Positions 44,303 to 53,800 of a DNA stretch of 64,000 nucleotides are shown here, in pieces; positions within the stretch are counted from its first letter, which is position 1; every line of letters starts with the position of its first letter. This DNA comes from Candidatus Aenigmatarchaeota archaeon. Lineage in GTDB: Archaea > Aenigmatarchaeota > Aenigmatarchaeia > Aenigmatarchaeales > JACQIB01. A program made the translations under genes and the position numbers. The stretch is taken from NCBI GenBank assembly GCA_016198755.1, contig JACQIB010000004.1:1-64000 (forward strand). The letters run 5' to 3'. The notes under the pieces were generated by a model. The model saw only the letters and a program-made list of their open reading frames with translations, was not told where the DNA came from and made no database searches.

Positions 44303-45475
44303 TTATCTTTTTGATTGTATAGGAAGTTTTTCAACCGTAGCAGTATGTTTCCTGCTGTATATATAGTATCCAAGACCTCCAGCAACTGCAACAGCAGCTA
44401 TTATTATAATCAATGGAAGCAGCACTTCAGTTGAAAGCCCGCCCTTTGGAAGTGTGGATGTAGTATCTGGTACAGATCCAGTTGTTGTTGATTCTTCTGT
44501 AGACAGTGTTGTTGTAGTCCCTATTGGAGCCGCTTTCACAGTCAGGCTAAAGCTACCAGATTCTGTTTTTAATCCTGCCCCGTCCTCCACAGTTATTTTC
44601 CAGTTAATTTTAGCTCCGGCCTTCAGTTTTGAAGTATCATACTTGAACTTAACAACAGTTTTTGTCTTCCCTCCTATATCTGCTGTCTGCACAACATTCC
44701 CACCCACAACCAGCTGCGCCTTTTTCAATCCAACATTATCCTCCACTGTTGCAAACAAAAGTATAGAATCCCCAATAACAGGTTCCTCCGGAGTTGCTGT
44801 AGCATCTTTTATGGTTGGAGCAACAGTGTCCTTACCCCCTATAGTGAAGCTTCCTACATCACTCTCAGCAGAGTTATCAGAAGTATCATATCCAATCATT
44901 TTCCATTTTACAACCGTGTCTTTAGGAACACTTCCTGACCATGTATAGGTTGCTGTAGCTCTTGTTCCAGTAAGAGTTATTATTTTTGCCTGCTGGAAAC
45001 CAGCTCCTTCATCTATAAAAACAACAGCCCTGTCCAATCCTGAATCATCTTCCCACTCAACAGAAAATGTAACGGCCTCACCAACATTAGGGAGGGTTTT
45101 ATCTTGTGTTGTGTTCTGTGGGACTGGAGGTGTAGAATCTCCGGAAGAGAGCGGCCCGAAAACAGCTGTATAATCAGAAGAGGAAGCCTCTCCAACAGGT
45201 TCGTCTGTATATGTTGCTATTCCAGAATAATCAGAACTGGAACTATCAGAAGGAGACCCACCAGCAGAACCGCTATCAATCACATATTCCTCCCCGCCGG
45301 AAACAACATAAGCTGTTGGCTGGAAAAAAGAAGAAGCAACAGAGAATGCAACAAAAAGGGAAACCACAATACCCAGCATTGCAACAGGTATTGAAGGATC
45401 CTGATGTGCATGCCCAATCCTGTATTTTGCATGTCTTACAGAATGTCTGCCTGACTTTGAATATCTTTTTGCCAT
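44303..45475 (-). CDS. Membrane surface protein with two Ig-like modules
   Basis: The 390-residue product has a basic N-terminus, a membrane segment (about 30-50), a Ser/Asp-rich spacer, two Ig-like modules (about 105-205 and 210-310) of the same type as in the giant neighbours, a Thr-rich stalk and a C-terminal membrane segment (about 350-372) with a short basic tail. Both ends are anchored, so the Ig part forms an external loop. A TTAAATA-type box lies about 32 nt before the start. Likely an envelope component; partner unknown. Confidence 0.65.
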   Translation of the reverse strand: MAKRYSKSGRHSVRHAKYRIGHAHQDPSIPVAMLGIVVSLFVAFSVASSFFQPTAYVVSGGEEYVIDSGSAGGSPSDSSSSDYSGIATYTDEPVGEASSSDYTAVFGPLSSGDSTPPVPQNTTQDKTLPNVGEAVTFSVEWEDDSGLDRAVVFIDEGAGFQQAKIITLTGTRATATYTWSGSVPKDTVVKWKMIGYDTSDNSAESDVGSFTIGGKDTVAPTIKDATATPEEPVIGDSILLFATVEDNVGLKKAQLVVGGNVVQTADIGGKTKTVVKFKYDTSKLKAGAKINWKITVEDGAGLKTESGSFSLTVKAAPIGTTTTLSTEESTTTGSVPDTTSTLPKGGLSTEVLLPLIIIIAAVAVAGGLGYYIYSRKHTATVEKLPIQSKR

Positions 45476-45506
45476 TTATCTCAATCCACTTTATATTTTT
45501 ACATAT

Positions 45507-47348
45507 TTAAGCTTTCTTTGGCGGAGTCTCGTCTACTTTTGGTCCTCCTTTAAATCCTGCTTCTGTCATTGTAACAGTTTTCTGGGACTTTTTCTTCTTT
45601 AAATAAAGGAAAATGCCGGCTCCTGCAGCAACAGCAGCTGCAATTCCAACACCTACAAATACTATAACATTTCCCCCACCCTCTCCCTTTAGCTTTTCCA
45701 CCTGTGACTTTGCTAAATTAAGTTTTGAGGTTGCTTTGGTTTCATCTCCAGCAGTCAATGCAGTCTCTGCTTCGTTTATAATATCCTGTATAATTTCCAC
45801 GTCTTTTCCCTGTGCTTTTAAGGTAGCTATATCAGTTTTAACAGTTTCTATATCATTGCTCAAAGAGCTTACAGCAGTTGTACGTGTTGCCCCTGTGGTT
45901 GTTGTCTGCTTTGTAGTGCTTGTTGCAGTAGTTGTTATGTTCATTGATGAAAAATCCACTTCCCCGCCTCCGGAGAATGAACCATCACTGTCTATATCTA
46001 CACATGCATAGAAGGCTTTTAATCCCTTAACAAACGGGGCTTTGAATGTAACATCTCCATTTCCCTCCCTTAATCCCAGCTCTTCATCTGAGCAGGAGTT
46101 TGCCCGTATATAAACGCTCTTTGATTCACACCCATTCAATCCGGATATTTCTGCTGTAACAGTTGAGCCTGTTTTTGCACTTTCAGGTAAGGTTAATTTA
46201 ACAAATCCTGTGCACGTTCCACCAGTTGTTCCACCAGTCGTACCAGTAACAGCAAAAAAACTAAGTCCTGGGGAAACCGCAGAATATTCAACAGAATCCG
46301 TGCCTTCTGTACCCTTTTTAGCAGCCGTTTTATTCCATGCTGTTCCTGTCCAGCGCTGTAAAAATATCTTTCCAGAATCCACGCTATTCTCGCTTATCCA
46401 GCTGCTGTTTATCTGCAGTTCTATTGTAGCATTTTTAATATTCGCATCAGAAATGCCATCAAGCACAAACTCATAGAACTGGTATATTATACCATCCGGA
46501 TTTACTGAAACTTCTGTTGGTTTTCCTATAAGCTTTCTTATAGTCAGCTTCCCGCTCGGTATATCAACAGCAGGGAAAATGCTTACTTTCTTTATTCCGT
46601 GTTTTGAAAAATTTGTAAATGTAAGAGGAAGCAGCCTCCCTTCTATTGCCGTTGAAATTGTTTTATCTTCCTTTTCTGTGAATGTGGGCCTTTTAATTAG
46701 TGTAAAATTCTGCTCTGCGCATGTTGTTCCAGCTCCGTTTATGTCCTTTGCTATAACCCTCCATTTTATTTTTGTACCAGCTGTTGCACTGCTGTCAGAC
46801 CATGTATAACTCGAAAACTTCAGCGTTGGAGATCCGGTAATAGTTATTTTCTGCAAATCTTTCCAGGGGGCAGCTGTTGTACCGCCAAAATCAGTCTGAA
46901 ACAAAGCTTCAGCCAACCCACTGTTATCACTCATGTTTACCAGAAACTCAACATCATCCCCTTCAAATGGAGCAGATGGAGTTGCTTTAAAGTTTAAACA
47001 TACGGGAGGTGTATTTGATCCAGATTGAGTTGTACTGGTTGCAGCAGCAGAACATGTGCTTGAACCACTGTTCCAGATGCAGCTCGCTCCTGTACAGGCA
47101 GCGCTTGCAGAACAGGCTGCGCAGTTGCTTGCTGAACAGGTTGCGCTGGTTGTACTTGATGCGCCAGATAAAGTTGACTGTGAAATTCCTCCACCACCAA
47201 ATCCGCTACCTGGGTCATAATAACCTCCTCCAATAGGCATTCCGGTTATCGAGCTGGAAGCAACCATGCCTATATAATATAAAATAGATACTGCAAATAT
47301 AACAAAAACTAACGGTGGAAGTTCCCGTTTATCAGCCCTCCTTTTCAT
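45507..47348 (-). CDS. Membrane surface protein with Cys-rich, Ig-like and coiled-coil parts
   Basis: The 613-residue product starts at ATG 47348, about 27 nt after an ATTATAAATA box (47371-47380). It has a membrane segment (about 14-34), a Cys-rich region resembling a PSI repeat (about 70-105), one Ig-like module (about 115-215), a second beta domain (about 220-370), another beta domain with two cysteines, a Thr-rich stalk, an alanine-rich coiled coil (about 500-555) and a C-terminal membrane segment (about 565-585). Same general plan as the 2195-residue protein without the propeller. Possible shared role in the cell envelope. Confidence 0.65.
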   Translation of the reverse strand: MKRRADKRELPPLVFVIFAVSILYYIGMVASSSITGMPIGGGYYDPGSGFGGGGISQSTLSGASSTTSATCSASNCAACSASAACTGASCIWNSGSSTCSAAATSTTQSGSNTPPVCLNFKATPSAPFEGDDVEFLVNMSDNSGLAEALFQTDFGGTTAAPWKDLQKITITGSPTLKFSSYTWSDSSATAGTKIKWRVIAKDINGAGTTCAEQNFTLIKRPTFTEKEDKTISTAIEGRLLPLTFTNFSKHGIKKVSIFPAVDIPSGKLTIRKLIGKPTEVSVNPDGIIYQFYEFVLDGISDANIKNATIELQINSSWISENSVDSGKIFLQRWTGTAWNKTAAKKGTEGTDSVEYSAVSPGLSFFAVTGTTGGTTGGTCTGFVKLTLPESAKTGSTVTAEISGLNGCESKSVYIRANSCSDEELGLREGNGDVTFKAPFVKGLKAFYACVDIDSDGSFSGGGEVDFSSMNITTTATSTTKQTTTTGATRTTAVSSLSNDIETVKTDIATLKAQGKDVEIIQDIINEAETALTAGDETKATSKLNLAKSQVEKLKGEGGGNVIVFVGVGIAAAVAAGAGIFLYLKKKKSQKTVTMTEAGFKGGPKVDETPPKKA

Positions 47349-47438
47349 AGGGTAAAATAGCAAATCCAGCTATTTATAATCCTTCCTTGCGAGCAGCTCC
47401 CTTTAAATCTGGGCGCGCGAATACATTCCTCGGTAAAA

Positions 47439-47696
47439 ATGAAGCATGAGAACACAGCTTTCCTGTTTTACATTGTTCTGGGTATTATAGTTGGTTCTGT
47501 AAGCCTCTACCTTCCCAGTCCTTTAATTTCCCTTGCTTTGGCAGTTATAATGTTTTTTGCTGGAGGTTTCTTATTATCAAAAATAACAAAAGAAAAGAAG
47601 GAACTTCGCTGGCTTATAACAAATGGCGGCTGGCTCTATTTCTTTGTCTGGCTTTTGATATGGATACTTTTGTTCAACCTTTTCCCACATCCTTAA
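47439..47696 (+). CDS. Small three-helix membrane protein
   Basis: The 85-residue product has three hydrophobic helices (about 7-25, 29-46 and 62-82) with a charged KITKEKKE loop between the second and third. A TTTAAAT box lies about 35 nt before ATG 47439. It ends 26 nt before aspS and may be cotranscribed with it. Family not recognised. Confidence 0.6.
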   Translation: MKHENTAFLFYIVLGIIVGSVSLYLPSPLISLALAVIMFFAGGFLLSKITKEKKELRWLITNGGWLYFFVWLLIWILLFNLFPHP

Positions 47697-47722
47697 TAAA
47701 CCAGTAGGGAGGAAGAATAATT

Positions 47723-49060
47723 ATGGAAGAACTTGGTGAATGGAGCAGAACACATTATTCAGCAGAGCTTTCCCCTTCTTTAGAGGGGAAAGAAGTAATT
47801 TTAGCTGGCTGGGTTAGGGAACTCAGGGATATGGGAAAGCTGAAGTTTGTGCTTTTAGCTGACAGGGAAGGCTCAATACAGATAACAGTAAAGCAGGGTG
47901 AAACAAAGCCTGCTGTTCTGAAGAAGTTTGAAAAGCTTGGGAAGGAGTTTGTTGTTGCAGTTAAAGGAACAGTTAAGGCAAACAAAGCAGCTCCCAGTGG
48001 GCTGGAAATAATTCCAATAGAGCTCAAAATACTGAATGAGTCAGAATCTCCTCTCCCATTAGAGCCGCGCTCAAAAGTTGTAGCTGACCTTCCAACTAGG
48101 TTGGATGCTCGTTTTTTGGATTTAAGAAAGCCTGAAATTGGGGCAATTTTTAAGGTAAAAGATATGGTTACAACAGCTGTGCGCAATTATTTAGAATCCA
48201 ACAGCTTTATTGAGATCCATACACCGAAAATTATTGGTGAAGCATCAGAAGGAGGTTCTGAAGTGTTTTCAGTTACCTACTTTAACCGCGAGGCTTTTCT
48301 CGCTCAAAGTCCGCAGTTTTACAAGCAGATAATGATGGCTTCAGGCTTTGACAAGGTTTATGAAATAGCGCCTGCTTTTCGTGCAGAAAAATCCCATTCC
48401 ACCCGCCACGTAACAGAGATAATAATGTTGGATATGGAAATGGCTTTTATACACGGTATAGAGGATGTTCTTTCAGTTCTGGAGAATTTAATGAGAGCTG
48501 TTGTTTCCCACGTTTCAGAACAGGGGAAGGAAGAGATAAAAGCTCTCGGAAAATCCCTCTCCCTCCCCAGCATACCCTTTCCCAGAATAACAATGGAAGA
48601 AGCGAAAGCTTTGCTTAAGAAAGAGCGCGGAATGAAGTTTTCCCCTGAAGATGAACTGGACAGTGCAGGTGAAAAAGCTCTGGGGGAGCTGATAAAACAA
48701 AAACAGGGGCATGATTTTGTTTTCCTTACAGAATTTCCATGGTCCCAGGCAAAGTTCTACCACATGAGGAATGAAAAAAATCCAAAGGTTACTGTGCGCG
48801 CAGACTTGCTGTTTAAGGGGCTTGAAATAGCAACAATAGCCCAGCGCGAGCACCGCTACCCAATTCTAATGAAGCAGGCAAAAGAAATGAAAGTAACCCC
48901 TGAAAAAATACAATTCTATATTGATGCTTTCAGGTTTGGAATGCCCCCGCACGGTGGCTGCGGAGTTGGAGTAGACCGCATTGTTCAACAACTGTTAGAC
49001 CTGCCAAATGTGCAGGAGGCTATACTGTTCCCCCGCACTCCCGAAAGGCTCAAACCTTGA
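47723..49060 (+). CDS. aspS: Aspartyl-tRNA synthetase, archaeal type
   Basis: The 445-residue product has an N-terminal OB anticodon-binding domain (about 5-105), class II motif 2 (FRAEKSHSTRH), an AEGGSE-like flipping-loop region (ASEGGSEVFSV) and motif 3 (GCGVGVDRI), with the short archaeal/eukaryotic layout without a bacterial insertion domain. It charges tRNA-Asp with aspartate. Whether it also charges tRNA-Asn cannot be decided: the tryptophan that marks the discriminating Thermococcus enzyme (GWVWE) is Arg here (GWVRE), and no gatCAB is in the window. RBS AGGGAGG precedes ATG 47723. Its last seven codons recur at 49619 with only synonymous changes. Confidence 0.93.
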   Translation: MEELGEWSRTHYSAELSPSLEGKEVILAGWVRELRDMGKLKFVLLADREGSIQITVKQGETKPAVLKKFEKLGKEFVVAVKGTVKANKAAPSGLEIIPIELKILNESESPLPLEPRSKVVADLPTRLDARFLDLRKPEIGAIFKVKDMVTTAVRNYLESNSFIEIHTPKIIGEASEGGSEVFSVTYFNREAFLAQSPQFYKQIMMASGFDKVYEIAPAFRAEKSHSTRHVTEIIMLDMEMAFIHGIEDVLSVLENLMRAVVSHVSEQGKEEIKALGKSLSLPSIPFPRITMEEAKALLKKERGMKFSPEDELDSAGEKALGELIKQKQGHDFVFLTEFPWSQAKFYHMRNEKNPKVTVRADLLFKGLEIATIAQREHRYPILMKQAKEMKVTPEKIQFYIDAFRFGMPPHGGCGVGVDRIVQQLLDLPNVQEAILFPRTPERLKP

Positions 49061-49061
49061 T
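49040..49061 (+). repeat. aspS 3'-end direct repeat, left copy
   Basis: Encodes the last residues of AspRS, PERLKP and stop. The right copy at 49619-49640 encodes the same peptide and stop with three third-position changes. The pair flanks the toxin-antitoxin genes. Confidence 0.8.
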
Positions 49062-49069
49062 ATAGTAGA

Positions 49070-49103
49070 TTTATATACTATCGTATACTATAGTAAACTA
49101 TGG
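49070..49103 (+). promoter_or_regulatory. TATA box and triple 10-bp operator of the toxin-antitoxin operon
   Basis: TTTATATA (49070-49077) lies about 26 nt before ATG 49100. Overlapping it are three tandem 10-bp units (TATACTATCG, TATACTATAG, TAAACTATGG; 49074-49103), suited to cooperative binding of a ribbon-helix-helix antitoxin that would block transcription and the start codon. Confidence 0.65.
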
Positions 49104-49348
49104 TAAACATAAAAGAAACAACAATTAAATTGCGCCACGATACAAAGTTACAGTTAGATAAATTTAGGGAATATAGAAGCGAGAGCTATGATGAAGTGGT
49201 TAAAAAAATATTATATATAGCAAAAACCAGCAGGACAGAACCAGAACTTAGCAAAGAAACCATGGAAGCCATAGAAAGAGCAAGAAAGAGAATCAAAGAT
49301 GGCAAGTTTATAACAGAGGCTGAGGCAAAAAAGAGATTAGGATTGTAA
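49100..49348 (+). CDS. Antitoxin, ribbon-helix-helix/RelB-like
   Basis: The 82-residue product has an N-terminal strand and two helices of ribbon-helix-helix type (NIKETTIKLRHDTKLQLDKF), followed by a charged C-terminal helix likely to wrap the toxin. Its stop overlaps the toxin start by 1 nt (TAATG). It probably autorepresses from the triple repeat over its own promoter. Leaderless. Confidence 0.8.
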   Translation: MVNIKETTIKLRHDTKLQLDKFREYRSESYDEVVKKILYIAKTSRTEPELSKETMEAIERARKRIKDGKFITEAEAKKRLGL

Positions 49349-49623
49349 TGTACGAAATTGCCATAGACAAAGAAGCAATGAAATTTTTAGAACGCCTCCC
49401 CAGACCTGTAAGAGAGCGCATTTTTAAGAAAATAACTGCTGCAAAATTGAATCCCATGCATTTCTTCGAGAATCTGGAAGGAACTAAAGAGCGCAAGTTA
49501 AGAATAGGTGACTATAGGGTAATTGCAAATGTAAATGATGCCACAAAAAGGATAGAAATACTTTACATTGGTCATAGGAAAAATGTGTATAAAAGAGCAT
49601 CTCAGTTACTACACGCTTCCTGA
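49348..49623 (+). CDS. RelE/ParE-family toxin
   Basis: The 91-residue product has the RelE fold pattern: YEIAIDKEAMKFLERLP at the N-terminus, then a helix, LRIGDYRVIAN and a final IEILYIGHRKNVYK strand. RelE toxins cut mRNA in the ribosome; ParE relatives target gyrase. The conserved Arg and His/Arg near the C-terminus favour RelE. The stop codon lies inside the right copy of the aspS repeat. Confidence 0.85.
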   Translation: MYEIAIDKEAMKFLERLPRPVRERIFKKITAAKLNPMHFFENLEGTKERKLRIGDYRVIANVNDATKRIEILYIGHRKNVYKRASQLLHAS

Positions 49624-49640
49624 AAGGCTCAAGCCCTGAT
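49619..49640 (+). repeat. aspS 3'-end direct repeat, right copy
   Basis: Second copy of the aspS terminal codons, out of any gene, running directly into the TATA box (TTTATATT, 49640-49647) of the next gene. It marks the right end of the inserted toxin-antitoxin unit. Confidence 0.75.
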
Positions 49641-49669
49641 TTATATTCTACCCCACAGCTATTTTTCTA

Positions 49670-50794
49670 ATGCCCCGCAGAAAAACCCGCAGGAAAGCCT
49701 CAGCCAAGAAAACAGTTCCAAAAATAAACTCTTTTGTTTCCAACCTATCATTCCTTTACAGGAACGCAAAAAAGGAAATCTGGCTTATGTCAGTCTTGTT
49801 TATTATTGGTATGGTTCTGCCCCTCTTTCTTCCAGTAGAGCAGAAAGCAGAGGCCCTCTCAAGTTTTTCAGATAAAAAAGAAATATTTTCCTTTTTTCCA
49901 GATAAACTCTTATTATTCTTTCTCCCAGCCATCTTGTTCCTGAACAACAGTTACGTTTCTGTACTATCCTTTATTTTCGGCTTCCTCTCCCCCTATCTAA
50001 TATTTAACAATGGTTTTATTGTTGGTTCATTGTTCGATGCCTTGAGCAAAACAGCTCCTGCCTTTCCCAACATCTACCTCCTTCCAATTGTTTCAGTCCT
50101 TCCCCACGCATGGTTAGAGATACCAGCGTTTATTTTGGCAGCAGCTTATGGGCTGCGCACATGGGAAAAAATAGCCTTTTCCAGCAGAATAGAGCCAAAA
50201 TTAAGTAGGTTAAAATTCTTTTTCAAGTACATAGAACCTTTATTCAAAGCTGTTGTGCCAATGCTAATAGCTGCAGCCTTAATTGAAACCTATGTTTCCG
50301 GAGTGCTCGGTGCAGTTATTCCAATAATTCCTGAACATAATCCAGGTAATCTAACAAACCTCCTGCTCACGCAGCAGGACCTTGCAAGCGCAGGTTTTAA
50401 TCTAAACAAAACCCAGCTCCCCTCAATTTTCAGTGATGTTACATCAATGTACAGTAAAAGCTTTCCAGAAGCCCTGAAAATAGAATCGCGCAGCCAGCGC
50501 GACTCAAATTATTTTTCCAATAAAAACACAACTCTTCTTATAACTGTTGTTAAAACAGACGAAGCTGAAAAGCTGGTGCAGCTGCGCAGGGAAATAGCAT
50601 TATTCAAGCTCAGCTTCTACAAGAACCATACTCTCGAGGACTTCGAAACCTATAGTTTGGCAAAAACAGACAAAAAGTTATATTATTTTTCCTTTACAAC
50701 CAAGAACGATTATGCAGTTTTAATAACACTCTGGTCCACAGCTCCGCAGGACTTTCAGAAAATAATCGAGTTGCAGAGGGGAAAGCTTACCTAG
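49670..50794 (+). CDS. SpoIIM-family integral membrane protein
   Basis: The 374-residue product has a basic N-terminus, membrane segments at about 38-56 and 80-100, and the SpoIIM/DUF95 core (NNSYVSVLSFIFGFLS, then PHAWLEIPAF), with further helices to about 225. The last 150 residues form a soluble domain, probably outside the cell. ATG 49670 lies 26 nt after a TATA box, so it is leaderless. Family members are widespread in archaea with unclear function, often linked to membrane remodelling. Confidence 0.8.
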   Translation: MPRRKTRRKASAKKTVPKINSFVSNLSFLYRNAKKEIWLMSVLFIIGMVLPLFLPVEQKAEALSSFSDKKEIFSFFPDKLLLFFLPAILFLNNSYVSVLSFIFGFLSPYLIFNNGFIVGSLFDALSKTAPAFPNIYLLPIVSVLPHAWLEIPAFILAAAYGLRTWEKIAFSSRIEPKLSRLKFFFKYIEPLFKAVVPMLIAAALIETYVSGVLGAVIPIIPEHNPGNLTNLLLTQQDLASAGFNLNKTQLPSIFSDVTSMYSKSFPEALKIESRSQRDSNYFSNKNTTLLITVVKTDEAEKLVQLRREIALFKLSFYKNHTLEDFETYSLAKTDKKLYYFSFTTKNDYAVLITLWSTAPQDFQKIIELQRGKLT

Positions 50795-50812
50795 GCAATA
50801 TTAAGGCGGAAA

Positions 50813-53800
50813 TTACTTTGAATTCCCCTCATTGTACAAATCATTTCTAACCAGCTCTTCTACAGCTATAGCAGCAGGGAACAATACACCTTTTTTCATA
50901 AATTCTTCATATTTCTTCTCCACAGACAGTGCAGCGTCCAGAAAATCCTTATCTCCTGTAACTACCGCCTGCTCCCTCAGTTGTTTAACCAAAAACCTGT
51001 AAAAATCATAAGAATCCTTCCCAATATTATTTGCATACCTGTTATGTACAAAGTCTATGGCACCCAGGTTATTTTTAGCTGCAAAAATATCTGCAGTTAC
51101 CTCATCCAGTGCCCCAACATCATCTACAATTTTATTCATTATCCAGTTCCTTACTTTTTCGGATTTTATATTGAAATAATATATCCAGAAATTTTCGCTT
51201 TCAAGAGCAGCCTTATGCCCAATTTCATGCTTGGCAACAAACCTCGGTACACTTTCTCCAAGCCAATCCTTTACATCACTTTTTAACTCGCTTATAGGCT
51301 TAGTATAAAAGCTGATTTTTTCTGCACTGTTCCCAAACCACCATGTAGTTTGTATTCCACCGACATTCTTTTTATAATCGGACGCCATAGTCCTCCCATA
51401 AATTGTCGTATCCAAAAAGTGTCCCGAACTCTCAGAAAACTCATATTTTGTGCCTTTCTTTAAGTCAGGCAACTCTGCTTCAATTTCTCCAACATTCTTT
51501 ATCATTGCCAATTTTATCCCAGATCCAACAGTTTTTGCACTACTACCCGACAACTCTATAATACCTCCCCCAGTTTTCACAATAACTATCTTGTCTATAC
51601 CTTCCCATTCTGGCATATCCAACTTGTTTGCCAAATCAGATGCCATATTTTCTATGTCTTCCGAACTTATATGAGAGTCCTCTCCAACTTCTATTAAAAC
51701 TGTCTTTGTTTTTCCCTCATAGCGTTTTAGCTGCTGCGCCTTTACGCTTATTCTTTTATAGATGGCATCTGCAACATTTTCTTTGCCAGAATCCCTACCA
51801 ATTCTCGAGTGCTCCACAATCTCATCACCCACTTCAAAATCAGGCCCAGATTTATTTTTCTCGCTTAATATTATCTTTTCCGGGTCTGTTATTGGTTGCT
51901 TTTTATTCGCTATATATCTAGCAAACGCTTCCCTACCCTCTCCATTCTGATTTTTCTCTACAGTCAATATTTTTTTCATTACCTTTGCTGCACCTTCTGC
52001 CTCTTTCTCTGTTAATTTTCTTCCCACATTAACTTCAATTTCCTTTACCAGTCTTCCAACATCATCCCCATATTTTTCTATTATAGTGGCAATAGTTTTC
52101 TCGTTCTTTAGAGTATTAAAAAAAAGTTTTATGGCTTCCGGTAGGTTTTTTATACCTCCCAATGATTTCAAAATCTCCCCCCCAAAGAACAACTGTACAA
52201 TATCCCCGACAAATCTGCCCTTGTTTTCTGCAGATGAGCTGTAATACTCTGCCATACCCTTGCTTAATTCTTTCAATCCTTCCAAAACTTCAATTGGATG
52301 TCCTAATACCCATAGGCCAGCCTTTCCAACAGACACCAAAACACTTGCAATATCTCCTATAGGATCCTGCGAGTTTTTCAGCCAATTTGAAAGATATGCT
52401 GGAAAGTCTGAAATAACGAATTTTCCAGCCAAAACAAGGCTCTTAAAAGAATCGAAAAAGGATTTGAGGAATCCTCCGAGAAATTCAAGCCCATCTTTTA
52501 TGAGCTGTGTGGCTCTATCATAGTAAACCATATAAGTAGAATATTCCACAGGCTTTAACCTCTCCTCCTCTGATTGATTCAGAAAATCGTTCCATTCCAA
52601 AGCTATTGTTTCCATGCTTACGCCTTCCTCAATCATCCTTAGCACTTCATCTTTCGTTTCCCCATAAAGATCTTCCTTTGCCTTTTTAGAAAAATAGTTC
52701 CTGTTCCACTCATCCTGCAGCCTAAGCTCCTCCTTCCACTTCTTAGCTATATAGTCCTTTTTGCTCTCCCTTAGATTTTTATAATATGCTTTTGTTTCTG
52801 TGAAAAGTTTGCTGTCTTTCCCAATCCTGCTGCTTATGCCAGACTTTTTTGGCTGGGAATCCCACTCCACCATCTCCCCGTCTGGAGGCAATACAGCTTC
52901 CTCCTCTTGTTCAGGCGTCCATATTTTGGGAAGTTCTGGCGGGTTTCCAAAATCGATATGTCTGTTTTCTGCCCTCTTTGTTTGAACCGGCAGAATAAAA
53001 TCCACTAGTTTTCCTACCGGAGTTATTGTAACATTCTTTTCCGGACTTTTTACTTCAGGCAAGACTGTGCTTAAAACTTCTGTTACGCGTTCAATAGGGG
53101 ACTTGACAAGCTCAACAGCAGGTTTTATTGCGCGGAAAATAGGCGTTGCCATATCTTTAACAGTTTCAATAACTCCAGAAACCGCTTTTTTAACTGGTTT
53201 CAAAAGATCTGAAAAAAAGCCCTTAAAATCATCTATAACAGGCTTTACAGTTTCAATTGCTTTAGACACAAAATCATTAGCAGTATGCAAAATGCCAGTG
53301 AAAACATCCTTAACGCTGTTAACTATATTTGGGATAATGGGAATTGTTTTTTGTATATCGTTTACAACAGCTTCAAAATTGCTGACGATATTTGAAACAG
53401 GGATGCGCACAGGATCTTCTGTAATCACTGCACGTTTTCTTATATAGTTGTCCCAGGCAGCGCTTGCTTTCAACCTTTCAGCCGTTTCAGTATCAAATCT
53501 CCTTGACCAATACCCATCTTTCTCCTGCTCTATGAAAGACAGAACTGTTTTTGCCTTGTTTTTTAGATATGCTCCGTAGGCTGTGAATCCTGATTTTATG
53601 TTTTTTATCCTCCCTTTCCCTGCAAAAATTCCTATAGCATAAGCTCCGGCTGCCACAGCAGCTGCCCCCGCAGCCAGTGGAAATACAGCTATATCATTGT
53701 TTCCATTTGTCCCTTCATTATTAGACCCGCTGTCCTGTACAAATGGGGACACAACAGCAGCAGCCTCAGGCTCCTCTATATCAAACTCCATCTTCCATAC

